From NCBI RefSeq assembly GCF_028640845.1, contig NC_080548.1, positions 16,557,821-16,621,820 on the forward strand: a DNA stretch of 64,000 nt, read 5' to 3'. Both the position numbers and the translations under genes were made by a program. Positions 39,345 to 52,208 of this stretch are shown piece after piece (position 1 is the stretch's first letter; each line of letters opens with the position of its first letter). Under the pieces are notes generated by a model, which ran no database searches, was not told the DNA's origin, and worked only from the letters and a program-made list of their open reading frames with translations. The DNA is from Ahaetulla prasina. Lineage: Eukaryota; Chordata; Lepidosauria; Squamata; Colubridae.

Positions 39345-39935
39345 GTCCTTAACATACAGCAGTTCATTTAGTGACCATTGGAAGTTACAGCAGCACTGAG
39401 AAAAGGAAATTATGACCGTTTTTCCACGTTTATGACCGTTATGACATCCCCATGGCCACGTGATCAAAATTCAGATGGAATAGAATAACAGAGTTGGAAG
39501 GGACCTTGGAGGTCTTCTAGTCCAACCCCCTGCTCAGGCAGGAAATTCTACAATCATTTCAGACAAATGGTTGTCCAACACTGGAATGCTCCAGTATTGG
39601 AGCATTCACAACCTCTGGATCTGTTCCACTGATTAATTGTTCTAACTGTCGGGAAATTTGCTGACAGTTAGATGCTTGTCAACTGACTCATATTTATGAC
39701 GGCTGCAGTCTCCTGGGTTCATGCAATCACCGTTTTGTGATCTACTGACAAGCAAAGTCAATGGGTAAGCCAGATCCATTTTACAACTGTGTTACTAACT
39801 TAACAACTGCCGTGATTCATTTAACAACTGTGGCAAGAAAGGTCGTACAATAGAAAAAAAATCACTTAACAATTATCTCACTTAGCAACAGAAAACTTGG
39901 GGTCAATTGTGATCGTAAGTCAAGAACTATCTGTA
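39345..39935. mobile_element. 'GTAGTCCTCGACTTAC' MITE interrupted by a CR1 fragment
   Basis: The MITE halves (39345-39478 and 39662-39935) are separated by an inverted CR1 3' fragment beginning 'tagaataacagagttggaag'. Confidence 0.7.
39480..39662 (-). mobile_element. CR1 LINE 3' end nested in a MITE
   Basis: Starts 'agaataacagagttggaagg', ends near 'ctaactgtcgggaaattt'; MITE sequence lies on both sides. Confidence 0.75.
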
Positions 39936-40052
39936 TAACTCTTTTAACTATATTGCATGGGGAGAAAATCTTATGAAAGTTACAGTCTATAGAACCTGCT
40001 GGGCATTTCTCTCAAGCATCGGTCAACTAATCTAAGTTGACGAACTCCCCCC

Positions 40053-40330
40053 AGGACTCCGTCAACTTCCGGACCTCCGGACCTTCCGTCGCGAGCTCAA
40101 GACACATTTATTCATCTGTGCAGGACTGGCTTAGATTTTAAATTTATAGGGGTTTTAAATTGGTTTTAATATTTATATTTCTATTTTTAATAATTGGGCA
40201 TTAGAATAAGTTTTTTAATGTTTATTTTAATTTGTATATAAGTGTTTTATATGCCTGTGAACCGCCCTGAGTCCTTCAGGAGATAGGGCGGTATACAAAT
40301 ATGAATAATAAATAAATAAAATAAATAACT
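40053..40330 (+). mobile_element. L2-like LINE 3' fragment
   Basis: Shares the 'cggaccttccgtcgcgagct' coding end, the 'ccgccctgagtccttc' hairpin and an AATAAATA tail with the element at 27126-27878. Confidence 0.75.
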
Positions 40331-41700
40331 TCTGCTGAGTGAAAGTTTTATTTGATCAAATTTGAGAATATGATTATCTCTTGGCAGCCAGGAAGGAGAA
40401 GTGTGAAAATCCGAAGAACAATTACTACATACTAATTGTTAAGGTGGGAAAAAGCACCCTCAAAATTCTTTTCACCAACTTCTACATAAGAAGAAAACAA
40501 AGGCAGATGCCACAAATTATTACAAAAATTATTTGATAAACACCATCTTGTCCAACCTAGAGGTGAGTTCACACATAACAGCCGTAAACTGGATTGCCTG
40601 ATTTTAGCTTAGCATCTTCTATATATGAACTCAGTCACTGTAATTTATTCAATAAACCACTGCACAACTAATTGCACAACTAGTCACTGACCTCTTATTC
40701 TTTTGCTTTGATTCAAGCAATCTCACCCTTCCCTGCAGCCTCAAAAACTGCAAATGACCAACAGTGATACTTCTCAGAAGAAGAGAGGAAGGTGATAGAT
40801 AGGACATGGGGCTACAGAACTCAATGTGATTGTGCAACAATATACAAAAAACCAAAAAAAACACACCAAACAAACCAAAATGCTTCTCCCTCTTGATGCT
40901 GTGAGATGCTTTGGGTGATTATTGTAACCACAGCTGGGGTGGCACGATACATGCTAAACCGACCACTTCTATGGGCCCGGACTAAATCATTAACTTATCG
41001 TTCGGGTTGTTCACTTTCTCTAACTAAGGTAAGGTCAGTTAGTTTGTGGTATAAGATATTATGCAAACATTTTTTTTATTTAATAAATTGGTTTGCCTTC
41101 CATCTCGTCACAAGGTGCCTGCATTTTTTCATGCCAGCAAACTGAGATCCTGACTTAAGGCACTATACATAAAAGGTGGAAAACTGAAACCTTCTAGATG
41201 TTGCATACAAGTTCTAGAATTCCATATTATTCCATATTATTAGTCATGCTGCTTGGAGCCGCTGAAAATTGTAATTCATATGTTCCTTGAGACTCAAGGT
41301 TCTCCTATCCATGAATTAACTACAACTCAATATAGCAGGGTTTATTTCAAAATGAAATATGCATAATAGAGTCGACACAAGGACTGTGGCCGATTTTAAT
41401 CATGATTTGTTGCCTAAGCCATAAGAGACCGGTTTTTGGACACTGCATTAAATCTTAAAACATGAGTTACAAACCACCAAAGGCTGGGCCTACAGATCAT
41501 GAGACTCTCAAAGTTAACAACTATATTATAACTTTGTGATGTGCAAGCCAATTACAATGGTCTGTTCGGAGCCTATTAAAAGACTGAAGAGACGGTTTTG
41601 AAAACAGCCTTGTGTACATTTTTCAATTATCTAAGAAAAGACCTGGTTTATAGTAAATCTTTCAGGAAAAGACCACGCTAACAAAAATAGCAAGCTCTAT
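40331..41700. other. Intron 1 stretch with no recognised feature
   Basis: No repeat family or coding signature seen; a short T-rich tract at about 41071. Confidence 0.4.
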
Positions 41701-41706
41701 TTGTAT

Positions 41707-41945
41707 TCAAACAGCCAGTTTGGTCTAGCAGTTAAGGCACCAAGCTACAAAGCGGGAAACTCTGAGTTCAAGTCCCATGAAAGCCAACTGGGTGACCTTG
41801 AGCCAGTCACTCATTCGCAGCCCAACCTACCTCACAGGGTTGTTGTTGGAAAATAGGAGGAAGGTCCGTTGGATATGTTTACACCTTGAGTTACTTGTAA
41901 AAATAATAAAGGCAAGATTGATTGAATGAATGAATGAATGAAATG
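41707..41945 (+). mobile_element. tRNA-derived SINE ('ggtctagcagttaaggcacc' family)
   Basis: Head with 'gagttcaagtcccatgaaag', middle 'acctacctcacagggttgtt', tail 'aataataaaggcaagattga' followed by (TGAA)n. Confidence 0.78.
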
Positions 41946-42426
41946 AAATGAATGAGACTCTAAACAGAAAGAAATCCAGTTGCCAAGTTTTAGCCACTCT
42001 TCTCATCAAACAAGTAACCATGAACGACATACCAAAGCTAAACAGCCAATCAATACCATTACAATTACCATTGCTAATTATTTTAAAAACATGAAAACCA
42101 TAAAAAGATTATAAAAGACAGAAAATACAAAGAGATAACAGGTGCAGAGATGTTAATATTTTTTTAATTTACTTTTTATTTATGTACTTTTATTTTATTT
42201 GCTACTACTGTGATTTGCACTTAGTGCTTAAAAACTAAGTACAAATCATATAATTGGCTTGAAAAGGAATAAATTCACAAAACCTGATCATCCTAGCCTG
42301 AATCTCAGCTCAGCTTGAGATGCAAGAAGATGTCTGAAATGGTTTCCTGCCAGAGCAGAGGGGTTGGACTAGAAGACCTCCAAGGCCCCTTCCAACTCTG
42401 TTCCTCTGTTAATTGCGCAAGATAGC

Positions 42427-42783
42427 AAAGGTAAAGGTAAAGATTCCCCTTGCACATATGTCCTAGCTGTTCCCGACACTAGGGGGCGGTGCTCATCTCC
42501 GTTTCAAAGCCGAAGAGCCAGTGCTGTCCGAAGACGTCTCCGTGGTCATGTGGCCAGCATGACTCAATGCCAAAGGCACACGGAACACTGTTACCTTCCC
42601 ACCCAAGGTGGTTCCTATTTTTCTACTTGCATTTTTTGACGTGCTTTCGAACTGCTAGGTTGGCAGAAGCTGGGACTGGTAACGGGAGCTCACCCCGTTA
42701 TGTGGCACTAGGGATTTGAACCGCCGAACTGCTGACCTTTTGATCGACAAGCTCAGTGTCTTAGCCACTGAGCCCCCACGTCC
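42427..42783 (-). mobile_element. tRNA-derived SINE of the 24189 family
   Basis: 'aaaggtaaagattccccttg' to 'cttagccactgagcccccac'. Confidence 0.82.
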
Positions 42784-43300
42784 CTTTTGTAAGATAGTAT
42801 ATTGATGGAAAAATCACCGGAGGAGATCCAGATACAGGCTGAGTCAAGTGATCCAGAACTTGAGTCAGGCACGGTCTTAAGGCCAGCCTCACATTTCAGA
42901 TTATGAAGTATAGAACAAAGACTGTCATGGTATCTTCATGAAACGAATAAGCCCGATTCAGCAAATTAGCCAAGCTGGTACAGTAGTCAGGGATGATTGC
43001 TTGACCAGCTCTTTGCAGTGAATAACGTTCCACCTCCTTTCCTAAAAAAAACACTCCACCAATCTGCTCTGTTGAATTATCTATTGAACTGTGTAAATCA
43101 GTATTTCTCAACTTCAGAAACTTTTAAGCGGTGTGGACTTCAACTTCCAAAACTCCCCAGGCTCCAGCCCAGCTTCAGAAGTTCTCGCCTCTTAAAGGCT
43201 GCCAAGGTTGAAAACCACTGCCGTAGATTGACTAGTTTTAATTTCTCCCCAGATGTGTGATTTGACTTCTCTGGATTCATTTGGAGAAGCATTTCCATGC

Positions 43301-43894
43301 TGTTGTGGTCCGCCAACAGTCTGCGGACCTGGCAGCGGAATCGGACAGTGAGGAGGCTGTGGAGGACAATGGGCCAGTCCTGGAGTCAGGGGAAGGCCCG
43401 GACAAGGGCTCTGCGTCCAAGGCAGAGATGGGGCCAGGACCATCTGGGAGCGATGTGCGGACTTCGGAGCCTCCAGAGCCAGACAGCAGAGAGGCAGAGG
43501 AACAGGAGGAGCCTGTTCCTAGTGCACGCATGCGAAGAGCTGCCAGAAGGCAAGAGCAGCAGAAGAAAAAAGGACAACTCAGGAATAAGGCCAGAAGATG
43601 ATTGGCCACTCCCATAAGGCTTAAAAGAGCAGCAACGAGCCGTTGGGTTCTTTGTAGGAAAGCAACGTTGATTTCCGTGCTTCTTGTCAACGTCTCTTGA
43701 ACTTTGTGCCAAGAAAAGCCTTTGGCAGGTTGCCAAAGACATCAAAGGTTGGTGATAAGGCCGAGGGACTGGTTATGAAGAATTTTGTTTTGGACGAAGC
43801 TGAGAATGAATTAATTCTCAGCTGTTATAATAAAATAAGTTTGTTGAGGACTGAATTGTGTTTAGTAAGCACTACTTGGGCTTTGATCACAACA
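43301..43894 (+). mobile_element. Solo LTR, 594 bp
   Basis: TGTTGTGGTC to GATCACAACA with an exact 5-bp duplication catgc. Same family as 22138-22750. Confidence 0.88.
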
Positions 43895-44596
43895 CATGCC
43901 TACGTTTTCCCATGCACCTGCAGCAGGAAGTTTTAAGTCTGCGACAATGAGCTTTTGTGTTGCTTCAGTTAAGGATTTATGACTGCAGCAAATACCTTGC
44001 GTTGATAGCAGAAGCTGGCCACATGTGTCACTGGCAGCCCAGAACAGGGGCCTGCCTTTGCAAGACGACTTCCTGTCCACCAACTAAATGCTTACCTAAA
44101 ACACAAAGGATGCCTAGAAAGGGATTTAGCAATATATCATGATAGAGGTAAATGATAGTTTCCCCTGTCATGGTTTTATCAGATTGGTCATTAATAGTTG
44201 CGTCCTGCTTTCAAAATGAAACCCTTGAGGTTATTTTTGTCTTGGTACAAACTAGATGGACTTTGCTTCCTTTTAGCAATGACAAAGTATTATAGCATCA
44301 TCTACACTGGTAAGAACAGATATACATGAGACGAGTTTCACAGCAGTCAAGCTGCAAACAGTGGTTTGTGGGAAACTATTTTCTCAAAGTTCGACGGCCA
44401 CAGCTGTCCTTTTGAACAGGCTCCCTTCTTCACAGAACAAAGCTTCACAATTATTATTTTTTTAAAAAGAAGGAGAACACTTACCAGGCCTGAAAGATTA
44501 AATAAAATTTTAAAATGGATTTTTAAAATGATGAATTGCAAACTCTTGTTTAGTCTACCTGTTTGCACAGCTCAGGTTTCTCACAGTTTCCTAAAT

Positions 44597-44731
44597 CAGG
44601 GATCTCCAATCTTGGCCACTTTAAGCCTGGTGGACTTCAACTCTCAGAATTCCCCAGCCAGCTTTGCTGGCTGGGGAATTCTGGGAGTTGAAGTCCTCCA
44701 GGCTTAAAGTGGCCAAGGTTGGAGACCCCTG
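44597..44731. mobile_element. Palindromic hAT-like MITE with exact target duplication
   Basis: A 135-bp hairpin of the same family, flanked by tcctaaat on both sides (8 of 8). Confidence 0.88.
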
Positions 44732-45039
44732 TCCTAAATGGAGAGACAAGCATCTTCCTTATTCACACCAAGAAAGCTACATGGACACAATGAAGCACAC
44801 CAGAATCAAGGAGACCCTATCTAGGTTTGTCAGTCCTAGAGGCTGCAATAGTTGTCAGTCAGGGATAACTTGGTTTGATATCTGTTTACCAACTCCTGAC
44901 TCACAGCTAGCATCTCCGAAATACCAAATACCAGAGAATGAGGTGGCTGGATGGAGTCACTGAAGCAGTAGGCATGAGCTTAAATGGACTCCAGAGGATG
45001 GAAGAGGACAGGAAGGCCTGGAGGAACGTTGTCCATGGG

Positions 45040-45602
45040 TGTTGTGACCCAGGCCAAAGTAGGTAGTAATAAACTTAGTCCGTGGAAAAACAAACTTTAT
45101 TTGAACAGCTGGGAATTACTTCATTCCCAGCGTCATTCAATTCAAAGTAAAACAAATGCCCCCCAACACAAATTCCTCAGCTATCTCACAAACTTTAATC
45201 CAATTAGGCAAACTGCCAAAGGCCCTTCCTGGCAAACATCTAGAAGCCACAAAAACAAAGACATACAGGAAGCAGAGGACAAAGCAGAAGACGCAGCTAC
45301 AACGTTGTTTTCCGGCAAAGCTGAAACGCAGGTGCTGGTCTGTTTTAAGCCTTATGGGAGGGGCCAGTCATCTCTTGGCCCTACACCCGAGTCGTCCCCT
45401 CTGCTTGAGCTGCTCTTGCCTTCTGGCAGCTCTTCTCATGCGTGCATTAGGAACAGGCTCCTCCTGGTCCTCTGCCTCACTACTATCAGTCTCTGGAGGC
45501 TCTGGAGTCCGCACCTCACTTCCTGATGGCCATGGCCTCACCTCAGCCTCATCACTGTCCGACTCCGTTGCCAGCTCCGCAGGCTGCTGATGGACCATAA
45601 CA
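45040..45602 (-). mobile_element. Solo LTR, 563 bp, minus orientation
   Basis: Reverse complement of the family above; flanks atggg / ctggg (4 of 5). Confidence 0.84.
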
Positions 45603-45689
45603 CTGGGGTTGAAATGGGTCGGACATGACTTCGCAACTAGCAACAACAAAATACCAAATAGCTGCCAAGGAGTAAGTTGAAGGAGGCAT

Positions 45690-45858
45690 TTGCTCTGAGG
45701 TCCAACCAACTGGATGACTGTGGGCCAGCCACTCTCTCTCTCAGCCCAAACCATCTCACAAGGTTGTTCTTTTGAGGAAAACTGGAGAAAAAAGGAGCGC
45801 TAGGTATGTTCGCTGCCTTGAGTTATTTATAAAATAATAAAAGCAGGATAAAAGTAAT
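45690..45858 (+). mobile_element. Partial SINE of the 41707 family
   Basis: Shares 'ccatctcacaaggttgttct' and 'ttgagttatttataaaataa'; the head is lost. Confidence 0.7.
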
Positions 45859-46682
45859 CTAAAGGAACCAAACAAAACATCAATGCAGCACAACAGTCCT
45901 GATTCCAGCCCAAGGTAAGTGGGTTTAGAATGATTCATACTCAATATCCGTACTTTACTAAGAATCCTTTATAGTTGAACAAAAAACATGAGAGCAAATT
46001 CCCAAGACAGATGAGCTGAATTTAGTGGTATCAGATTTTAAACTGTTGCATTTTGCTCCAGGTTTCTAGAAGACAGTTTATTGTTGGGTCCTTGGAGAGA
46101 AAGAGCTTAAAAGCGTTGGCATAAACACAGCACATAGGATGTTTGATAGCTGTTGCTCCTGGGCAGCATCTTCACAAAACAGCTTTTTTTTTAAAAAAAA
46201 AAAATTCTCTCTCTCTAAGCCATTTGCATGTACAGATGCTTTTAAGGCAAGATAAGAAATGGAAAAGTGCCATACTGCATTTCATTCAAAGTAGATTTTA
46301 TAGATCTATTGGGGAAGAGAGATGAGATCTCATACATCATATAAAAAGAATGTAAAGCTAGCAGGCAGGAGCCTGTCTGCGGGGAACATGGTCTTCTTAA
46401 GATTAACAAGGCAGGCCCAAGATTGCTATGGAGTGGCCTCTGAGCCCCTCCAGCAGCCAAAGTTCCTGGCACGAAGACCACAACCTACTCAGAATTGCAG
46501 ATGGTCTCTAAGAGGGCTGGCTAAGCAGATGATGCTGGGATTCAGCAGGTCTTGCCAAGTGTGAGAATCAAAGCTAAGAGACAATCAGTGGACTTCCACC
46601 CCTGAAAAGTCAGAGGGAATTCTGGATTTCAAAAAGCTCAGAATTGCAGAGCTGATGGTAACTTGTATCATCATCATCGTAT

Positions 46683-47385
46683 TTTAATGACCTCATAATC
46701 CCTTGCGGGGTAGAGTCTGGGCAACTGAATGGAGCTGAGTGTTTACTGGCCGGATGCCCTTCCTGTCACCAATGTGGAGTTATTTTCAGCAGATATACCG
46801 TATTTTTCAGAGTATAAGATGCACCTTCCCACCCCTAAAAGGGGGTGAAAATTTAGGTGCGTCTTATACATCGAATGTGGCCCCACCCATCCACTGGCCC
46901 CCATCCTATAGCCTCTGCCTCCCAGCAATTTACCTCCTTGCAGCAAGCAGCAAGAAGAAACAGCCCATTTCAGCTTCAGCATAGCCTAATTAGCACAAGT
47001 TGATTGTCTGTTGGATCGGCCTCCCGACTCTCTGCTGTTTTGCGCAGGCCTCTGCTGCTTTCTGCAAGGACGTAAATTGTTGGGAGCAGATTTTTTTTTT
47101 CTTGTGCTAATCAAGCTTTGCTGAAAACAAAAATGAAAGTAAAGCAGGCTGTTTGCTGCAATGAGGCGAAATTGCTGGGAGGCGGAGGCAGATTTCTTTT
47201 TCTTGTTTTCCTCACCAAAAAAGATAGGTGCGTCTTATAGTCCGGAGCGTCTTATACTCCAAAAAATATGGTAATCTCAATATGCCCAGAGAGAGAGAAA
47301 CATCTGCCTCTACCTAGGATTGAACTCACAGCCTCCTGAATGTGAGGGGAGAGCTCCACCTCTAGGTCACCACACCACTCTTGAT
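46683..47385 (-). mobile_element. SINE of the 11498 family, split by a MITE
   Basis: 3' part 46683-46788 ('gggtagagtctgggcaactg') and head 47276-47385 ('ctaggattgaactcacagcc') enclose the TA-flanked MITE at 46789-47272. Confidence 0.65.
46789..47272. mobile_element. TA-flanked MITE ('CCGTATTTTTCGGAGTATAAG' family) inserted in a SINE
   Basis: Ends 'ccgtatttttcagagtataag' and 'cttatactccaaaaaatatgg' are inverted. It splits a SINE lying on both sides (about 46683-46788 and 47276-47385). Confidence 0.75.
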
Positions 47386-47910
47386 GGTAACTTGTATGCT
47401 GTTGTAAAACATGTGAGAATAGCCTTGGGAAACGGGGGCAAGGCTATAGCCAGGGGAACCGTCGGACAAGAGGTTGCTCAGTCCACAGAAGAAATAGGGA
47501 GATATGAGACAAATGTCTCACAAGGGACCCTTCTCTAGTTTCATGGGCTAGAAAGGCAATGCAGGAGAAATGTATTTTCAGACTTGCAAAATTCTGTGAA
47601 AGGCAACTTTATGATAAAGTTGAATTTATTCATCTGGGTAAGCTTCCTGTCTGGGCTGTCTCACATGGTTGACATCGATCTTGCAAGTCCGAAAGTCCAT
47701 TTCTCTCCCATCATCTTTGCAGCTCAAGACACCAAGGAGGGTCCCTTCTGAGATGTTTGCCAAGCCCACATTTCTTTTGTGGGCGAAGCTTCCTCTTATC
47801 CAACCCCTTCTCCTGGCTTTGGCTCCTCCCTTTCTCCCAAGGTCATTCCCACCTACAGCATCATGATACATGCCCAACTCTCAATGACTTTGGATGGCTC
47901 ACAACAAAGG

Positions 47911-48180
47911 GCCTCTGTGGCTCAGACTGGTAAGACAGTCTGTTATTAACAGCAGCTGCTTGCAATTACTGCAGGTTCAAGCCCCATTAGGCCCAAGGTT
48001 GACTCAGCCTTCCATCCTTTATAAGGTAGGTAAAATGAGGACCCAGATTGTTGGGGGCAATAAGTTGACTTTGTATATAATATACAAATGGATGAAGACT
48101 ATTGCTTGACATAGTGTAAGCCGCCCTGAGTCTTCGGAGAAGGGCGGGATATAAATGCAAATTTAAAAAAATCAAGCAAA
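47911..48180 (+). mobile_element. tRNA-derived SINE with L2-like tail
   Basis: Head 'gcctctgtggctcagactgg' with B-box-like 'ggttcaagccc'; tail 'ccgccctgagtcttcggaga', matching the local L2-like LINE 3' end. Confidence 0.82.
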
Positions 48181-48183
48181 TAA

Positions 48184-48430
48184 ATAGCAACAGCAATAGC
48201 ACTTAGACTTATATACTGCTTCACAGTGCTTTTACAGCCCTCTCTAAGCGGTTTACAGAGTCTGCACATTGCCCCCAACATTCTGGGTCCTCATTTTACC
48301 CACCTTGGAAGGATGGAAGGCTGAGTCAATCTTGAGCCTGGTGAGATATGAACTGCTAAATTGCAGGCAGCCGGCAGGCAGCAGAAGTAGCCTGCAGTAT
48401 TGCACTCTAACCACTGCGCCACCGCGGCTC
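48184..48430 (-). mobile_element. tRNA-derived SINE ('GGTATATAAGTCTAAGTGC' tail)
   Basis: Reverse orientation; head 'gagccgcggtggcgcagtgg', tail 'cttagacttatatactgctt'. Directly abuts the SINE at 47911-48180. Confidence 0.8.
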
Positions 48431-48523
48431 ATCACAATAAATCACAATAAACCATAAAAGATACAGATGGCGAGCATGATGAAATGAGGGCTCTCCCTTT
48501 TTCCCTGTCGCTTGTTCAACAAA

Positions 48524-48675
48524 CTAACCCAGTGCAACAACTTGCCTCCAGAAGTTGTGAATGCTCCAACACTGGAAGTTCTTAAGAAGAGCCTGGATAA
48601 CCCTTTGTCTGAGCAGGGGATTGGACTAAAAGACCTCCAAGGTCCCTTCTAAATTTTCCAATATTCTGTTATTCT
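48524..48675 (+). mobile_element. CR1 LINE 3' end
   Basis: 'aacttgcctccagaagttgt' to 'ggtcccttctaaattttcca'. Confidence 0.72.
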
Positions 48676-48999
48676 GCATCACCTCAGCCTATCTCCTAGA
48701 CAGCCCCCACCCAAAAAAATGCAGATTTTTTTTCCCAAATGTTGGGCTCTGCTCAAAAAGCAGCTGTCATGTCAACTTTGGTCTCTTAATATTAAACTGC
48801 CGAGCATCCAAAATCAAGAGGTTCTGCATTTTCCTCCTTCATCCCCACCCTTTGCTGTGTTAGCTCTTGTTCCGTGTGACTGGCTGGTAAGAGGTAGTGA
48901 AAAACAAATGGTGCTAACTTGAGCCTACACTTCTGGAGCAGGAACTGGAGTGCGACTGTTGCTGGCTTCAGAGTGGGATGCTAGAGGCCCTATTTCAAA

Positions 49000-49475
49000 A
49001 AATAAAGTGTGAGGCTCGAAGAGAAATTACCTTCGGTCAGATGTTACATCTTTTCTACCCTGCTTTACGGAGTAGCGAGTTGGTCTCTGACAGAAAGCCA
49101 CTTGAAGAGACTAGAAGCATTTGAAATGTGGATTTAGAGACGGCTGTTAGGTATAAGCTGGGTTGACAAAATCAGAAATGAGGAGATGATAAGCCACCTG
49201 AGAAAGCCAAGGGAAATCATCAAAGCCATTAAAAAGCAAAAGTTAGAATATTTTGGACATGCGATGCGACACCCAGAAAAATACGGCATCCTTCACTTAA
49301 TCCTCCAGGGAAAAATTGAAGGCAAATGAGGTCCAGACAGAAAAAGAACATCATGACTTCAAAACCTAAGGGACTGGATCGGACAAAACTCAGCAGCACT
49401 TTTTCATGCGGCTGTTGACAAAAAAAGGATCACCAATATGATCGTCAATGTCCGATGACAGATATGTCACAAGAA
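49000..49475 (+). mobile_element. RTE- or R4/Dong-like LINE, ORF C-terminus (decayed)
   Basis: A frame with stops reads EAFEMW, RRLLGISWVDKIRNEEM, EYFGHAMRHPEKYGIL and GPDRKRTS. This is the tail region of RTE/R4-type reverse transcriptases. There is no intact ORF. Confidence 0.65.
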
Positions 49476-49609
49476 GAATAATTTCTCTTCACATTTTTAA
49501 TAATAGCAAATAGTAAATAGAATTGCTCAATAGACCAATATTAAATCACATTAAAAAAATTACAGTGGCAATCTTGGGTCACCTGTTGTGTGTTTCTCAA
49601 CACTGAACT

Positions 49610-50025
49610 GATACTAAACCTGTAATCTTCAATTTACAACCCCAATGGAAACCTACATTTCTATTGTTAAGCAAGGCAGCTGTCAAGTGAGCTTTGCTCC
49701 ATTTTAGGACCTTTTTTGCCACGGTTGTTAAACGAATCACTGCAGTTGTTTAGTGAATCGCACAGTCCTTAAGTGAATGTGGGCTTCCCCCGTTGACTTT
49801 GCTTGCTGGAAGCCATCTGGGGACATTGCACATAGCGATCCTATGGGAGAGTGCAACTCTCAGAAATATCTGCCTGTTGCCAAGCAGCCTAATTTTGATT
49901 GTGTGACTATAACTATGCTGTAAGTATCATAAATGTGAACACCAGTCATAAGTCACTTTTTCCAGTCCCACTGTAACTTCAAATAGTCACTAAACAAACG
50001 GTTGTCAGTCGAGGACTACCTGTAT
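49610..50025. mobile_element. 'GTAGTCCTCGACTTAC' MITE
   Basis: Full-length type copy ending 'cagtcgaggactacctgta', with 'gttaagcaaggcagc' and 'cactgcagttgtttagtgaatc' core. Confidence 0.7.
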
Positions 50026-50076
50026 TATGCAAAGGATGGTGGAAAAATTAGAACAGGGCCTAAAATACATTTAGAA

Positions 50077-50232
50077 TAATTAATCAGTGGAACAACTTGC
50101 CTCCAGAAATTGTGAATGCTCCAACACTGGAAGTTTTTAAGAAGAGATGGGACAACCCTTTGTCTGAAATGGTCTAGGGTTTCCTGCCTAAGCAGGGGGT
50201 TGGACTAGAAGACCTCCAAAGTCCCTTCCAAC
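50077..50232 (+). mobile_element. CR1 LINE 3' end
   Basis: 'aattaatcagtggaacaact' to 'gtcccttccaactttgctac'. Confidence 0.75.
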
Positions 50233-50235
50233 TTT

Positions 50236-51970
50236 GCTACTTTACATTGGTAAAGAGATGCACACACCCTCTCTAAAAGTAACCCATAGTAAAGGAGGCT
50301 CCACTCCTAATTCCAGCACCTTTCAAAACATTGATCTGTCCTTCTCCAAGCGTGAAAACACATGGTTTCCTATGAAGTCATATTTGCATCGAATCTTAGA
50401 ACTTGCACCGCACAGAAGGGAGAGCGGTACATTCACACAGCGTCCCTGAAAAAACGGAAGGTCTTAAGAGCAGGCGAGGGTCTGAGTAAGGCACAAGGCA
50501 GGGAGGAAGTGTGCAGGAGAGTAAAGGGCGTTTGTTGGAGGGAAACAGGATGGAGACAGGAAGCCACCAGATTCCGGTCCATTTCACTGCAACTGCAAGG
50601 AGGAAGCAGAGCAAGAGGGAGGGCAAGGCAGGGGGAGGACAGGGATGGGGTTGAAAACAGCCCAGCATCCTCAAGAGGGAATATACAGAAGCTGGTAGCC
50701 AAAGTCAGCTTGAGGACCAGAGGAAATCGGAAAGGAGAGAGCGGCCTTCTGGGAAATCTCATGTCACCAGCTTTCTGGCTGGGAGGACCTGTGATCCAAA
50801 ACATACTATGAGGGTTTCCATCATAGGATGTGGACAGAAGGGTTAGGATCAGGCCACATCCTGGTGGAGACCAATATGCCTTTCACACTTGCAAGGTTAT
50901 GTCCAGGTTATGGTCAACTGATAAGTAAAACAAAATTGTGCTAGCTATGTATTGTGAGATCAGGGCTGGCCCAAAACGGAATCATAACAAAAACTCATCT
51001 CTATATTATTAGCATCTCGAGACAAACTTCTAAGAACCCAAAACTAGAAGAGGAGCGAGGGAGAAGGAGAGGGTGAGTGAGTTCCTGGCAGAAATGTCAA
51101 AATATGAAAATATATATATAGGAGAAACGGAAGTGTGGATAGCCAAAGAAGCTGGAGATTGTATATTGAGTCATCCAAATAAAATTGTTGATCTCTTATC
51201 AACATAAAAGCCAGGGCACCGGAATTCTTCAATGAGTTTTTGTCAAAATGTCTTACCTCTTCATTCACTTTATCAACCTCCTAGGAACTAGTGGGGAAAA
51301 TTTTTTCTCCGTTCAAATTTGGTCATCTCCTGCCTCTGTTCTAATAATGGTAACAGTCAGAACAGGATATGTGTCAATCACTTCAGCAAACAATAGGCTT
51401 ATGCAAGCAAGAAGGGGAACATCTGTGATGTGCAATCACTTCCAAAACCTCATGGATTGTTTGATCTTGAATCTTGATGTAGTATACTGTCTGATTCTAG
51501 CCATTATCATTGGCAAGTCATGGTTTGTGGCTTAATATAATCAGCAAGCCATCGTTAAGTGATCCATGGTGTGGTATGATCAGTAATTCCCAATACACAA
51601 GCTGACATGGCCTTTGATTATCTTCATTGTCGCATTTCGAGGTTGCCTACCATGCTAGCAATGATGCAGTAATGACTCCTCCAACAACGGGAACATGACC
51701 TTGGAAAATAATCCTCTTTTTTTGGGGGGGGGAGTTCAGAATTTCACCAGCAGCATTTAGCTAAACACATTTGCACATCAGGATATTCAAGGGAGGAGAC
51801 ACACTAAGTATTCCCTCCCTTTCAAAAGAAGATGATTCAGGAAAAGTATTAGAGGAAGCCTCTTGCTCAAAGCTACGGAACGAATCAATGGATAAGGGCA
51901 GGCAGCCCTCAGATCCATCATTAGAAATGTGGCTTTCTTTCAAGCTTTCCAGATCATGGACCTCGGACTC
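50236..51970. other. Intron 1 stretch with no recognised feature
   Basis: The open frames at 50362-50811 on both strands come from purine-rich sequence and have no recognisable domain. Confidence 0.4.
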
Positions 51971-51974
51971 AAAA

Positions 51975-52208
51975 CAGTGGTGGAATTCCATTTTTTTTAC
52001 TACCAGTTCTGTGGGCGTGGCTTGGTGGGAGTGGCAGGGGAAGGATAGTGCAAAATCCCCATTCCCTCCCCACTCCTGGGGAAAGGATATTGCAAAATCT
52101 CCATTCCCACCCCACTCTGGGGCCAGCCAGAGGTGGTTTTTGCCAGTTCACCAAACTACTCAAAATTTCCACTACCAGTTCTCCAGAACCTGCTGAATTG
52201 CACCCCTG
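51975..52208. mobile_element. hAT-like MITE, GGTGAAATCC family
   Basis: CAGTGGTGGAATTCC to …TTGCACCCCTG. The left flank actcaaaa recurs as actcaaac six bases past the right end. Confidence 0.75.
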
